Assembly (NCBI GenBank): GCA_018268055.1
Contig: JAFDXF010000011.1
Coordinates: 1 to 64,000, forward strand
DNA length: 64,000 nucleotides
Source: Bacteroidota bacterium
GTDB lineage: Bacteria; Bacteroidota; Bacteroidia; Chitinophagales; Chitinophagaceae
Direction: 5' to 3'
The translations under genes and the position numbers were made by a program. The notes below the pieces were generated by a model that did not search any database, was not told where the DNA came from, and saw nothing but the letters and a program-made list of their open reading frames with translations. Shown here in pieces: positions 35,301 through 43,115 of this stretch (position 1 is its first letter; each line of letters begins with the position of its first letter).

Positions 35301-35739
35301 AGCAATGTTGGAAAAAGAAGGACAATATAATTTGCTGGTTGATGGAGAACCCGTAATATTACAGATTACTGAAGTTGAAATTGGAAGCGAAGATATTCCG
35401 GGCTGGACAGTAGCCAATAAAGCCAATCTGACAGTAGCTCTGGATATAACTGTAACTTCCGAATTGGAGGCCGAAGGTAATGCCCGTGAGTTTGTAAACC
35501 GTATTCAGAAAATAAGAAAAGACAGTGGTTTTGAACTTACTGACAGAATAACCGTAAAAGCCTCTGCAACCGGAGAATTAAAAGATTCATTGGCAAGCTA
35601 TAAAGACTATATTTGCGCCGAAATTCTGGCTGATAAGTTGGAGTTTCTGCCCGAAATTCAGGATAATTCAGCTCCGAACATTACCGGAATTGAAATCAAT
35701 GAAGTTTCATTAAATGTGATTGTTTCAAAAAAAGGGTAA
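32329..35739 (+). CDS. ileS: Isoleucyl-tRNA synthetase, type 2 (IleRS2) with altered GIHH signature
   Basis: 1136 residues. Class I core with the adenylation signature at residues 48-60 (GPPSANGMPGIHH), where most IleRS have HIGH, and KMSKR at 664-668. An editing domain (CP1, with WTTTPWTLPSNLGLTV) interrupts the Rossmann fold, and a long C-terminal tRNA-binding region follows. Length and tail match the eukaryote-like type 2 enzymes, which are inherently less sensitive to mupirocin. In the swapped GxHH form the first and third signature residues are exchanged, a state reported to give extreme resistance. It is the only ileS in the window. A DksA-like gene follows after 4 nt. Confidence 0.96.
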   Translation: MSVSYREYKGLNLPAFEQEIAAQWAENQDFEKSITLRESATPFVFYEGPPSANGMPGIHHVISRTLKDLVCRYKTMKGFQVKRKGGWDTHGLPVELGVEKELGITKEDIGKKISIEEYNLKCREAVLRYKDKWDDITRKMGYWVDLNDPYITFKNEYIETLWWLLSELYKKGLLYQSVSIQPYSPAAGTGLSSHELNQPGTYKDVKDTSAVAMFKAVQNKQSKFLFDAASNEEVFFLAWTTTPWTLPSNLGLTVGGNIDYVLVKTINPYLHNEINIVLAKPLLHKYFKTENENADFTSYQNDGKNIPYRILAEFKGSAIEGCEYEQLLPYEANSLTVIEELTPGAKPFRVLVDSFVTTEDGTGIVHTAPAFGADDYKVGKKYNIGILTMVDREGKFVNGLGEFSNRFVKNYKDDAAYTDVNVDIAVKLKKENRAFKVEKYEHSYPHCWRTDKPILYYPLDAWFIKTTALRDRMVELNKTINWKPKSTGEGRFGNWLENMVDWNLSRSRYWGTPLPIWKTEDGEEEICISSVEELTKEFQKAEDAGFNKNTTFKIKNSKLDVDLHKPFVDEIVLVSSSGKPMKRVADLIDVWFDSGAMPYAQWHFPFENKETFKQSFPADFIAEGVDQTRGWFYTLHAIASMVFDSVAYKTVVSNGLVLDKNGNKMSKRLGNVVDPFVTIEKYGADATRWYLITNASPWDNLKFDVEGIKEVQRKFFGTLYNTYQFFALYANVDGFTFKEEYIPLEKRPEIDRWILSSLNTVVKNVTTYMDDYEPTQAGRLIEDFVDEHLSNWYVRLCRRRFWKPAQSNEATSVNEKGVIFDLDKISAYQTLFECLETLTRLIAPISPFFSDALFRNLNAVANRFNAVSVHHVDFPRANESAIDELLEERMQLAQSASSLILSLRKKANIKVRQPLQKALIPVLNASMKEQLKKVEDLIKAEVNVKGIEYLSSDNTFIRKKIKPNFVALGKKLGSKMKAVTAALSTFTQEDIAMLEKEGQYNLLVDGEPVILQITEVEIGSEDIPGWTVANKANLTVALDITVTSELEAEGNAREFVNRIQKIRKDSGFELTDRITVKASATGELKDSLASYKDYICAEILADKLEFLPEIQDNSAPNITGIEINEVSLNVIVSKKG

Positions 35740-35743
35740 CATT

Positions 35744-36643
35744 ATGGCAATTAAGAAAAAACCGGCCGCTAAAAAAGCCGCCAAACCTGCACCTAAACCC
35801 GCTGCCAAAAAAAGCGGTAAACCTGCTGCAAAAAAAACAGTAGCAAAAAAACCGGCACCTGCTGCTAAAAAGGTAACAAAGCCTGCACCCAAAGCTGTAG
35901 CTAAGAAACCTGCCAAAGTAGTACATAAACCTGCAGCTAAGCCTATAGTGAAGGCTAAAGTTATTGCAAAACCAGCACCAAAACCAACACCAAAACCAGC
36001 CGCTAAGCCTGTTCCAAAACCAGAACCGGCAAAAGTAGTAAACACTCAAAAGCCAGAAGCTGCAAAACCAGCTGCAAAAAAACATGGCGGTGTTGATCCG
36101 AAATCGTTAGTATCTATAAAACCTAAAGTACAACCTGTAGTGAAGAAAGAACCTGTTAAAGCAGAAAAAATTGTTATACCACCGATTAAAACAACATCAT
36201 CTGTAAAATATGATCCTGATTTTACAAAATCATTATTGGATAAATCTGAACCACTTGTAGAAGCAGCGAAGCCCATAGTTCGATATTCTGACAGTGAGTT
36301 GGCTGAATTCAGAGAATTGATACAACGTAAGTTGGACTCCGCTAAAAAAGAATTAGCCTATTTACAAGGTCTTATTACTCGCAAAGATGAAGGTGGTGAT
36401 ATGGATGAAGGACGTTATATGACTATGGAAGATGGTAGTGTAAGCATGGAAAGAGAACAATTGAGCCAGATGGCGAGCCGTCAGCTTACTTTTATAGATC
36501 ATTTGGAAAAAGCATTGATGCGTATTGAGAATAAAACTTATGGCATCTGCCGAGTTTCCGGAAAACTGATTGACAAAGCAAGATTACGTGCTGTGCCACA
36601 TGCCACTTTAAGCATAGAGGCCAAACAATCGATGAACAAATAA
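35744..36643 (+). CDS. DksA/TraR-like protein with a histone H1-like Lys/Pro/Ala-rich N-terminal extension
   Basis: 299 residues from the ATG at 35744; a further 8 codons upstream overlap ileS and are unlikely. Residues 1 to about 110 are a basic K/P/A repeat (units such as KPAAKK, APKP), like eukaryotic linker-histone tails. Residues 180-299 are the DksA/TraR coiled coil and C-terminal module. The finger reads YGICRVSGKLIDKARLRAVPHATLSIEAK: one of the usual four zinc cysteines remains, which is also the pattern I know from other Bacteroidota members. The likely role is RNA-polymerase binding through the secondary channel, plus DNA binding by the tail. Co-transcribed with ileS. Confidence 0.82.
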   Translation: MAIKKKPAAKKAAKPAPKPAAKKSGKPAAKKTVAKKPAPAAKKVTKPAPKAVAKKPAKVVHKPAAKPIVKAKVIAKPAPKPTPKPAAKPVPKPEPAKVVNTQKPEAAKPAAKKHGGVDPKSLVSIKPKVQPVVKKEPVKAEKIVIPPIKTTSSVKYDPDFTKSLLDKSEPLVEAAKPIVRYSDSELAEFRELIQRKLDSAKKELAYLQGLITRKDEGGDMDEGRYMTMEDGSVSMEREQLSQMASRQLTFIDHLEKALMRIENKTYGICRVSGKLIDKARLRAVPHATLSIEAKQSMNK

Positions 36644-36663
36644 GATAGACTTAAATATTTTTT

Positions 36664-36700
36664 GCGAAGGAGGCTATCATAATATGGTAGCCTCCTTCGC
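36664..36700. terminator. Strong hairpin between the DksA-like and outer-membrane protein genes
   Basis: A 17-bp stem with one G-U pair (36664-36680 with 36684-36700) lies 20 nt after the stop. No long T run follows on either strand, but stem strength and position between converging genes favour termination. Confidence 0.65.
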
Positions 36701-36740
36701 TATTTATCCATGTTGGTTTAGCTGTGAGTAATATATCAGA

Positions 36741-37589
36741 TTAAAATTTGATAGCCGCATTGAGTGTAAGGAAAAATGTATTTGAAACATTTTCTGTAAC
36801 CGTTTTATAAGTAGTACCACTTGGCCTTGTAATAGTAGCTTGAACTACGATTGGGTTTTTGGCAATACAATAGGTTGGGCTCAAACCAAAAGCAAATTGG
36901 TGATATTTATATATTAAAGGCAAGCTCAATTCATAATCTAAAATATTGACAGAGTTGGCACTTTGTATCGTAGTGTTCACCGTTACATTCTTCCGATTAT
37001 TCTTTATAAGAATTTCACCGATGTAATTTTTATAAAAGTTTTTTGTGCCGGCATTGAGTATAGCTGTGGGTGTAGCTGTAAAATTGTTATTATCAAAATC
37101 AAACTCATGGTCTAATCCACATTGCAAAACAAAATCATTTTTACTGCCAAAATTTAATACGGGTTGCAAGGTTGCTTCAATGGGTCCAAAATCATAATCT
37201 GCCATAAATGATAAAGAAGCTTTGATTTCAGACTTTACATTGGTACTATTACTATTGTAGAAATTTTTTTCGGCAGCAGCTTCTCCGGTGAAGTTGCCAA
37301 CAGAAAAATCATAACCGGCTCTCAGCGATCCTCCATCTACTCTTGCATCGGAGCTTCGTGTTAGATACGAGAGGCTGCCTTCTATGAAGGCACCTGACTT
37401 ATGATAGTATCCTATTGTGGGAGATAGATATGGCGTAGGCAATGAATCTTTCCTTCCTAAATAAATAGCATTTGTGTTAAACTCAAGTTGAAAGAGACCA
37501 TGAGTTTTGTTCGTACTATCCAATTCACCGGATTGAGAAAATGCAGATAGGTCTATTAACATAAATGCAAAAATTGCAAGCCATTTCAT
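36741..37589 (-). CDS. Predicted outer-membrane beta-barrel protein
   Basis: 282 residues from the ATG at 37589, which opens a signal peptide (MKWLAIFAFMLIDLSAFSQ); the frame continues 33 codons upstream but that would displace the signal. The rest alternates hydrophobic and polar residues in beta-strand fashion and ends in FFLTLNAAIKF, a C-terminal Phe typical of barrels. Not assignable to a named porin family. A good -7 box lies 23 nt upstream. Single gene. Confidence 0.7.
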   Translation of the reverse strand: MKWLAIFAFMLIDLSAFSQSGELDSTNKTHGLFQLEFNTNAIYLGRKDSLPTPYLSPTIGYYHKSGAFIEGSLSYLTRSSDARVDGGSLRAGYDFSVGNFTGEAAAEKNFYNSNSTNVKSEIKASLSFMADYDFGPIEATLQPVLNFGSKNDFVLQCGLDHEFDFDNNNFTATPTAILNAGTKNFYKNYIGEILIKNNRKNVTVNTTIQSANSVNILDYELSLPLIYKYHQFAFGLSPTYCIAKNPIVVQATITRPSGTTYKTVTENVSNTFFLTLNAAIKF

Positions 37590-37612
37590 ATAAAAAGGGT
37601 TATATATAAAAG

Positions 37613-37620
37613 CAAACGTA
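37613..37620 (-). promoter_or_regulatory. -7 box of the outer-membrane protein gene
   Basis: TACGTTTG on the minus strand fits TAnnTTTG, 23 nt before the ATG at 37589. It supports that start over the longer frame. Confidence 0.55.
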
Positions 37621-37795
37621 AAATACTTTAGTGCAGTTATCGCATAATAAAACCTGTTTAACAGATGAATAAGAAGTACTGCAAACAAGGAATTTCCAAA
37701 TCTGCTTCATTAAAAATGTTGCAACTAAGAAAGTGAAGAGTTATTGGGAATGTAGAAGTGGTTTCAAACGTAGAATAATAAAGTTACTTTGGTTA

Positions 37796-38863
37796 TTATA
37801 CTTTCTCAAGTTGTTGTTTCAGGTATTGACCAATTATTTTTGGAAATGCAAATTCTGTTAAACGGTTTTTGGGTAGCCACAGAAGTTTTTTATTTTCTAA
37901 AGGTTTTCTATCTAATCTCAAATGAACAAATCTTGCATAAATTATTTGGTGCGTTAATCGCTGTTCTATTGTTTCTGAATTTGCGGTAAGTTCATAAGAC
38001 TTTGGAATGAGTAGCAATTCTTTTTCTGCTTGTTTTAAAACTGTGTCAATGGATTTTTCCTTTTTTGTTTCAACGATAGGAAACAAATATAACCCCTGCC
38101 AAATGCCCTTTGCGTTTTGATGATGAATAGCAATTCTTTTTTTGTATGATAATATCAAAAATGAAAAATATCTTTTTTGAACCGCTATTTTTTTCTCTTT
38201 GATGGGGAGAAGAGATACAGTGTTATTGCGGTATGCTACGCAATTATTTTTAAAAATGCAGTTCTTGCAATTGGGTAATGCTGGTTTACAAACCGTAGCT
38301 CCAAAATCCATTATTGCCTGATTGTATAATCCCGGGTTTTTTTTATCTAAAAGTTTTTCGGCAAGTATTACAAATTCTGTTTTACCTGTTGTTGAATCAA
38401 TAGGTGTTTTAATTCCGAATACCCGAGCCAGCACTCGATATACATTGCCATCTACTACTGCATAAGGCAGATTAAAAGCAAATGATGCGATAGCAGATGC
38501 TGTATAAGGTCCGATTCCTTTTAATGATTTTATAGATTCATAATCATTGGGAAATTTTCCTTTCAACTCCTGAGATATAAATTTTGCAGTTGCATGAAGA
38601 TTACGACATCTGGTATAGTAACCCAGACCTTCCCATAGTTTAAAGACACTCTTTTCCGATGCCTGAGCCAATTGATGAACAGTAGGAAATTTTTTTATAA
38701 AACGTTCGTAGTACGCTAAACCCTGATCTACTCTTGTTTGTTGTAAAATAATTTCACTCAGCCATATTTTATAAGGATCTTTCTCTCCCTTCCAGGGCAT
38801 AGAACGGTTATTTTGTTTTTTGTTCCATTCCAATAGCTTTTTGGTAAAAAATGAAGGGGTCAT
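37796..38863 (-). CDS. mutY: A/G-specific adenine glycosylase
   Basis: 355 residues. The helix-hairpin-helix LKGIGPYTASAIASFAF and following VVDGNVYRVLARV (catalytic Asp region) define the glycosylase; the iron-sulfur ligands form C-x6-C-x2-C-x5-C in CKPALPNCKNCIFKNNC. The C-terminal third is the NUDIX-like domain that senses 8-oxoguanine. MutY removes adenine paired with 8-oxoG, limiting G:C to T:A mutations. Divergent from the HU gene with a gap of about 160 bp. Confidence 0.95.
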   Translation of the reverse strand: MTPSFFTKKLLEWNKKQNNRSMPWKGEKDPYKIWLSEIILQQTRVDQGLAYYERFIKKFPTVHQLAQASEKSVFKLWEGLGYYTRCRNLHATAKFISQELKGKFPNDYESIKSLKGIGPYTASAIASFAFNLPYAVVDGNVYRVLARVFGIKTPIDSTTGKTEFVILAEKLLDKKNPGLYNQAIMDFGATVCKPALPNCKNCIFKNNCVAYRNNTVSLLPIKEKKIAVQKRYFSFLILSYKKRIAIHHQNAKGIWQGLYLFPIVETKKEKSIDTVLKQAEKELLLIPKSYELTANSETIEQRLTHQIIYARFVHLRLDRKPLENKKLLWLPKNRLTEFAFPKIIGQYLKQQLEKV

Positions 38864-39022
38864 AAAAACACTTAAATGTTTCGATTGGTGGCTAAATATC
38901 CTGCATTTTGTCCCTTCATATTAAAAAAAATAAAAAAAAATCCTATTTGGTTGAATATCATTACAATTTGCCTTAAATTGGCATATATTTTCAACCAATT
39001 AAACCAACTTAAATCTGCAACC

Positions 39023-39346
39023 ATGAGAAAGGCCGATTTGGTAAATCAGATTTCCGAGAAAACAGGTATTCCCAAAGTGGATGTACTTGTAACACTTGAA
39101 ACACTTTTCAAGCAAGTAAAAGATACACTTACTGAAGGGGAGAATATTTATATTCGTGGATTTGGAAGCTTTGTTACTAAAAAAAGAGCAGCAAAAATTG
39201 GCCGTAACATAAAAAAGAATGTTGCTGTTCATATTCCGGAACATTACATCCCTGCATTTAAACCAGCAAAAGAATTTGTAGCAGAAGTAAAAAAACTGAA
39301 AGAACCTAAACCTGATTCAGGGCCTGGCGAGGATGTTGATAATTAA
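39023..39346 (+). CDS. HU/IHF-family DNA-binding protein
   Basis: 107 residues from the ATG at 39023; the open frame reaches back to 38876 but the HU fold begins at MRKADLVNQISEKTGIPK. The family core is complete: helical N-terminus, TLTEGENIYIRGFGSFVTKKRAAKIGRN, and the flexible arm region. A Lys/Pro/acidic tail (KEPKPDSGPGEDVDN) extends past the fold. It bends and compacts DNA as a dimer. Whether it acts as HU or as an IHF subunit cannot be told. Followed by a long AT-rich gap. Confidence 0.92.
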   Translation: MRKADLVNQISEKTGIPKVDVLVTLETLFKQVKDTLTEGENIYIRGFGSFVTKKRAAKIGRNIKKNVAVHIPEHYIPAFKPAKEFVAEVKKLKEPKPDSGPGEDVDN

Positions 39347-39768
39347 GCCAATTGTATTTTATCCAAACACAATATCTTTTGGGTAACAGTAGTGTGCTCT
39401 AATAATTTTTGCCCTAAAATCTATTTTTTATCAGTAAAAAATTATCTGATTAAAGTATTATAAACTATTTGTATAATATTCATTATCAGATATTTACGTA
39501 TAGTATTGTTTCGAATATTCAATAATGGATAATTTTCTGATTATCAGGTTAATAAGCCAATAAGATTGGAAATTTCAGAAAAAAACCTCAACTTCGCAGC
39601 CCGTTTATTTTTGATTAGATGTTGGAAGGTGGAATAAATCAAAGAAGGGATTGATTTTTCTAATCAATAGATATTAATATCATAGAACGGATTGAAAAAG
39701 CAAAAAGTAGTTGTCCTGAAAAAGGATGAAACTTATTTATAAACAATTATTAAAAAAATTATCAGAGT
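39347..39768. other. AT-rich 422-bp intergenic region between the HU and COX24-like genes
   Basis: No ORF of note. It contains TTATCAG at 39428-39434 and 39483-39489, the palindrome CTGATTATCAG at 39537-39547, a -7 box at 39606-39613 and a 7-bp inverted repeat ATTGATT/AATCAAT at 39650-39668. The palindrome occurs again at 47176-47186. The region probably holds the promoter and leader of the COX24-like/rng unit. Confidence 0.5.
39606..39613 (+). promoter_or_regulatory. -7 box upstream of the COX24-like gene
   Basis: TATTTTTG fits TAnnTTTG. It would give a leader of about 150 nt before the 31-residue protein gene. Confidence 0.4.
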
Positions 39769-39864
39769 ATGCCTTGTGGTAAAAAAAGAAAGCGTCATAA
39801 AATTGCGACGCACAAGCGTAAAAAAAGACTGAGAAAGAACCGTCATAAAAAGAGAAATAAGTAA
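39769..39864 (+). CDS. 31-residue AURKAIP1/COX24-domain basic protein
   Basis: A complete 31-codon frame, MPCGKKRKRHKIATHKRK at the start and NRHKKRNK at the end, with about two thirds Lys, Arg or His. This matches the AURKAIP1/COX24 domain, the family of mitochondrial ribosomal protein mS38 and mycobacterial bS22; small Bacteroidota members carry the same MPCGKKRKRHK start. A ribosome-associated role is likely by homology. It lies 238 bp upstream of rng on the same strand, a neighbour pair I recall from other Bacteroidota. Composition this extreme is not expected by chance in AT-rich noncoding DNA. Confidence 0.85.
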   Translation: MPCGKKRKRHKIATHKRKKRLRKNRHKKRNK

Positions 39865-40102
39865 TTGAGTTATTGATTAGTTGTCAAATACGAGTTGAGC
39901 AATATCGCTCCGATTCAAGATTGCCAACTAATCATAATTTATATTATTTAATATGATGATAATTCAGTCGCCGGTTCTTGTCTGTGTTGGTTTTCCCTCA
40001 TTTCCTTTATCAGCAAAAACCTTCCCATTTACTGTTATTTCAGTCGGACAGAATTGACCGGTGTTTTTACAGCATGGAGGCATTGATGTATGTGAAGCTG
40101 TA

Positions 40103-41656
40103 ATGAACAAAGAATTAATTATTAACACAGTTCCGCAAGGTGTAGAAATAGCCTTGCTGGAAGACAAAAAGCTCGTAGAACTGCATAACGAAAAAAGTGA
40201 TGCACGTTTTGCTGTGGGTGATTTGTATTTGGGTAAAGTGAAGAAACTGATACCCGGACTTAATGCTGCATTTGTAGATGTGGGTTTTGAGAAAGATGCA
40301 TTTCTACATTATACCGACTTAAGCCCTTATGCTAAATCATTGCTCAAGTTTACAAACTTGTGTATCAATGATAATACTGAGCAAGGACTTGATTTTTCAA
40401 AATTTACAATAGAGCCGGAAATTATCAAAACCGGAAAGATCAATGAGGTATTGAATGGCAAGCCAAATGTTTTAGTACAGATATTAAAAGAGCCAATCGC
40501 TGCAAAAGGCCCAAGGCTTAGTTGCGAAATTTCATTACCCGGCCGATTCGTAGTACTTACTCCTTTCAATGATATTGTAGCTGTTTCACGAAAAATTCAT
40601 TCTTCGGAAGAAAGAAAGCGATTACAAAAAATTGTTGAAGCAATCAAGAGTAAAAATTTTGGTGTTATTGTTCGTACAGCTGCCGAAGGAAAGAATACGG
40701 CCGAATTGCATGAAGACCTTTCTGCTTTAATGGCAATGTGGCAAAGTATCATGCAAAACTTAAAAGGAGCAGTAGCGCCTACTCGCATTTTGAGTGAACA
40801 AACAAAGACGAACAGTATTCTCAGAGATTTATTGAATGAAGATTTTAATAAGATTGTTGTAAATGATAAAAATATTTACAGCGATACTCGTAACTATATC
40901 CAAAAGATTGCTCCCGAAAAATCGGATATTGTTTCATTCTATCAAAACGGTTCACCCATTTTTGATTCCTATGGTATTACAAAGCAAGTAAAATCGTCTT
41001 TTGGGAAAACGGTGAATTTAGATAGTGGAGCATATATCATTATAGAACACACCGAAGCATTGCACGTAATAGACGTTAACAGTGGTTACAAAAGTGTAAG
41101 CAATAATCAGGAACAAAATGCTTTAGAAACAAACTTAGAAGCGGCAGAAGAAATTGCAAGGCAACTGCGTTTGCGAGATATTGGCGGGATCATTGTCGTA
41201 GATTTTATAGACATGAAACTTCCTGAAAACAAACGGAAGTTAATGGAGCAGATGGAAGAATATATGAAGGCAGACAGAGCAAAGCATGCTGTACTTCCTA
41301 TTTCAAAATTTGGATTGATGCAAATAACCCGGCAAAGAATGAAGCCGGAAATGAATATCAATACATTGGAGGTTTGCCCTACTTGTAATGGTACAGGAAA
41401 AATAACATCCACCCTTATATTAGAAGATGATATTGAGAAAAATTTAAACTATCTCATTACGCATCAGAATAAGAATTTGAAATTAGTAGTGCATCCAATT
41501 ATATATGCATACCTAACTAAAGGCTGGCCTTGGAGTACACGAATGGCAAAATGGAAACGCAAGTTTGGTCAGAAAACAAGATTGGAACAAAACACTAATT
41601 ATCATCTTACCGAATACCGATTTTTTGATCAGCATGATGAAGAGATAAAACTGTAA
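40103..41656 (+). CDS. rng: Ribonuclease G / E family endoribonuclease
   Basis: 517 residues from the ATG at 40103 (MNKELIINTVPQGVEIALLEDKKLVELH); the frame opens 14 codons earlier but the conserved N-terminus starts here. The S1 RNA-binding domain lies around GDLYLGKVKKLIPGLNAAFVDVG. The catalytic core has the metal-binding aspartates in LHVIDVNSG and IVVDFIDM, and the Zn-link CPTCNGTGKI near the end. There is no RNase E-type scaffold tail, so the protein is RNase G-like. It processes rRNA and degrades mRNA. It ends at a bidirectional terminator. Confidence 0.93.
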   Translation: MNKELIINTVPQGVEIALLEDKKLVELHNEKSDARFAVGDLYLGKVKKLIPGLNAAFVDVGFEKDAFLHYTDLSPYAKSLLKFTNLCINDNTEQGLDFSKFTIEPEIIKTGKINEVLNGKPNVLVQILKEPIAAKGPRLSCEISLPGRFVVLTPFNDIVAVSRKIHSSEERKRLQKIVEAIKSKNFGVIVRTAAEGKNTAELHEDLSALMAMWQSIMQNLKGAVAPTRILSEQTKTNSILRDLLNEDFNKIVVNDKNIYSDTRNYIQKIAPEKSDIVSFYQNGSPIFDSYGITKQVKSSFGKTVNLDSGAYIIIEHTEALHVIDVNSGYKSVSNNQEQNALETNLEAAEEIARQLRLRDIGGIIVVDFIDMKLPENKRKLMEQMEEYMKADRAKHAVLPISKFGLMQITRQRMKPEMNINTLEVCPTCNGTGKITSTLILEDDIEKNLNYLITHQNKNLKLVVHPIIYAYLTKGWPWSTRMAKWKRKFGQKTRLEQNTNYHLTEYRFFDQHDEEIKL

Positions 41657-41697
41657 GTACATTTTTATATGGTGCAAAACATTTTAACATCATAAAT

Positions 41698-41727
41698 AAA
41701 AAACCCCGACTTCAATCGGGGTTTTTT
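41698..41727. terminator. Bidirectional terminator
   Basis: A perfect 12-bp inverted repeat (41698-41709 with 41716-41727), A-run before and T-run after, between the converging rng and SusD genes. Confidence 0.88.
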
Positions 41728-41748
41728 ATTATTAGTAAACTTATTCAA

Positions 41749-43095
41749 TTAATATCCATCGTTCTGAACAATCACACCTTTTGAAGCATCCACTTCTCTT
41801 TGTGGAATAGGTAAAACCAGTTTATTAGCATCATAAGGGAATCCATCTGAGCTAAGTTTCAATCGCTTCATATCGTGAATAGCGTGCCCTTCATGCGCTA
41901 GTTCTAATTTTCTTTCAGCAAGTATATCAACTAGTGTTACTGCACCTAATGTTGAAAGGCCGGCACGAACTCTTGTGCGGTTTACATCTTGAACCGGTGT
42001 AGCACCCACAGTAGTTCCTGCTCTGAAATTAGCTTCTGCACGATTCAGATACATTTCGGCAAGACGCATAATGGGAACATTTTTATACTGAAGTTTCCAT
42101 TTACCACTACGCACTTCACCGGCACCGGTATAGAATAATGCTAAGCGAGCATCAGATGGTGTGTAAAGTGCTAAATGTGGTGCAAGCACTGCTACATCTC
42201 CATCACGGCCACCGTAAGCAGGAATAGACCAAAAGAGTTGCATAGAATTATCACCATCTTGAGCCGATACTTGCATTGCAAATAAATACTCAGAAGGGTT
42301 AGAACTATTGTTAAAAGCATCGGCATAAGTAGAAGTCAAACTTTTACCTGCTGCGGTAGCTTGCGAAATAGATCTATCGGCAGCATCTCTTGCAGATGGA
42401 TAGTTTGCCATTTGTAGATATACACGAGAAAGCATCCCCGCTGCCACAAACTTGCTGGCATATACGCCATTGTTTGCAGGCAATAGATTCTCTGCTTCAG
42501 TCAAGTCGGCAATTACTTGTGTATATGTTTGTTCTACTGTACTTCTGGGAACATAAGAACTTTGATCAATTCCGCGTGTTGGTGCAAGTACAATTGGTAG
42601 TCCTTTGTTGGAAGTTACATTTCCTGCACTATATGGTTTTGCGAATAGTTTTACTAATTCAAAATACATAGCGCCTCTTAAAAATAGTGCTTCGCCTTTT
42701 ACTCTATTTTGATCGGCTGTATTCACAACACTAATAGCACTGAGTACATTGTTGCAGATATTGATTGCTCTATATCCGTTTGTCCAAGTGTCTCTTACAT
42801 AAGAATTTGTTTTTAGAATTGCTTTTTGCCAAATTTCACGCGGCTGATTATAGGTACCTTCCCATCTTATTTCGCCATTAGCGCCTAGTAATTCTGAAAA
42901 GAGTAATAAGTCAGCGCCGTATAAATCAAAACTACTGACTGCATCATAAGCGCCATTTAATACTTTCTTTACATTAGCATCAGAACTTAATGCTACTTCT
43001 TCAGCAACACTTTGCTGAGGTAATAAATCCAATTTCTTACCACACGAAGTGATAAGCATTGAAAATAATGAGGTTGCAATTATATAACGTTTCAT
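41749..43095 (-). CDS. SusD/RagB-family outer-membrane lipoprotein (pair 2)
   Basis: 448 residues. Lipobox LITSC (Cys18). SusD_RagB features: LLPQQSVAEE near the start, SDANVKKVLNGAYDAVSS, RAINICNNVLSAI, VKGEALFLRGAMYFELVKLFAKPY, and the C-terminal PIMRLAEMYLNRAEANFRAG and LAERKLELAHEGHAIHDMKR blocks. It binds substrate on the cell surface for its SusC partner 20 nt upstream. It is not closely similar to the pair 1 SusD, which belongs to a different SusD subfamily, so the two loci probably serve different ligands. Confidence 0.94.
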   Translation of the reverse strand: MKRYIIATSLFSMLITSCGKKLDLLPQQSVAEEVALSSDANVKKVLNGAYDAVSSFDLYGADLLLFSELLGANGEIRWEGTYNQPREIWQKAILKTNSYVRDTWTNGYRAINICNNVLSAISVVNTADQNRVKGEALFLRGAMYFELVKLFAKPYSAGNVTSNKGLPIVLAPTRGIDQSSYVPRSTVEQTYTQVIADLTEAENLLPANNGVYASKFVAAGMLSRVYLQMANYPSARDAADRSISQATAAGKSLTSTYADAFNNSSNPSEYLFAMQVSAQDGDNSMQLFWSIPAYGGRDGDVAVLAPHLALYTPSDARLALFYTGAGEVRSGKWKLQYKNVPIMRLAEMYLNRAEANFRAGTTVGATPVQDVNRTRVRAGLSTLGAVTLVDILAERKLELAHEGHAIHDMKRLKLSSDGFPYDANKLVLPIPQREVDASKGVIVQNDGY

Positions 43096-43115
43096 AATTT
43101 TCTTTGTTTTAAGGG

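Noticed and set aside
35696..36085. Cys/Phe-rich and Gly/Ala-rich frames antisense to the histone-like tail
   Set aside because: They are mirror products of the K/P/A codon repeats in the real gene on the other strand.
38876..39022. 49-residue N-terminal extension of the HU protein
   Set aside because: The HU fold begins at the ATG at 39023 and the extension has no conserved features.
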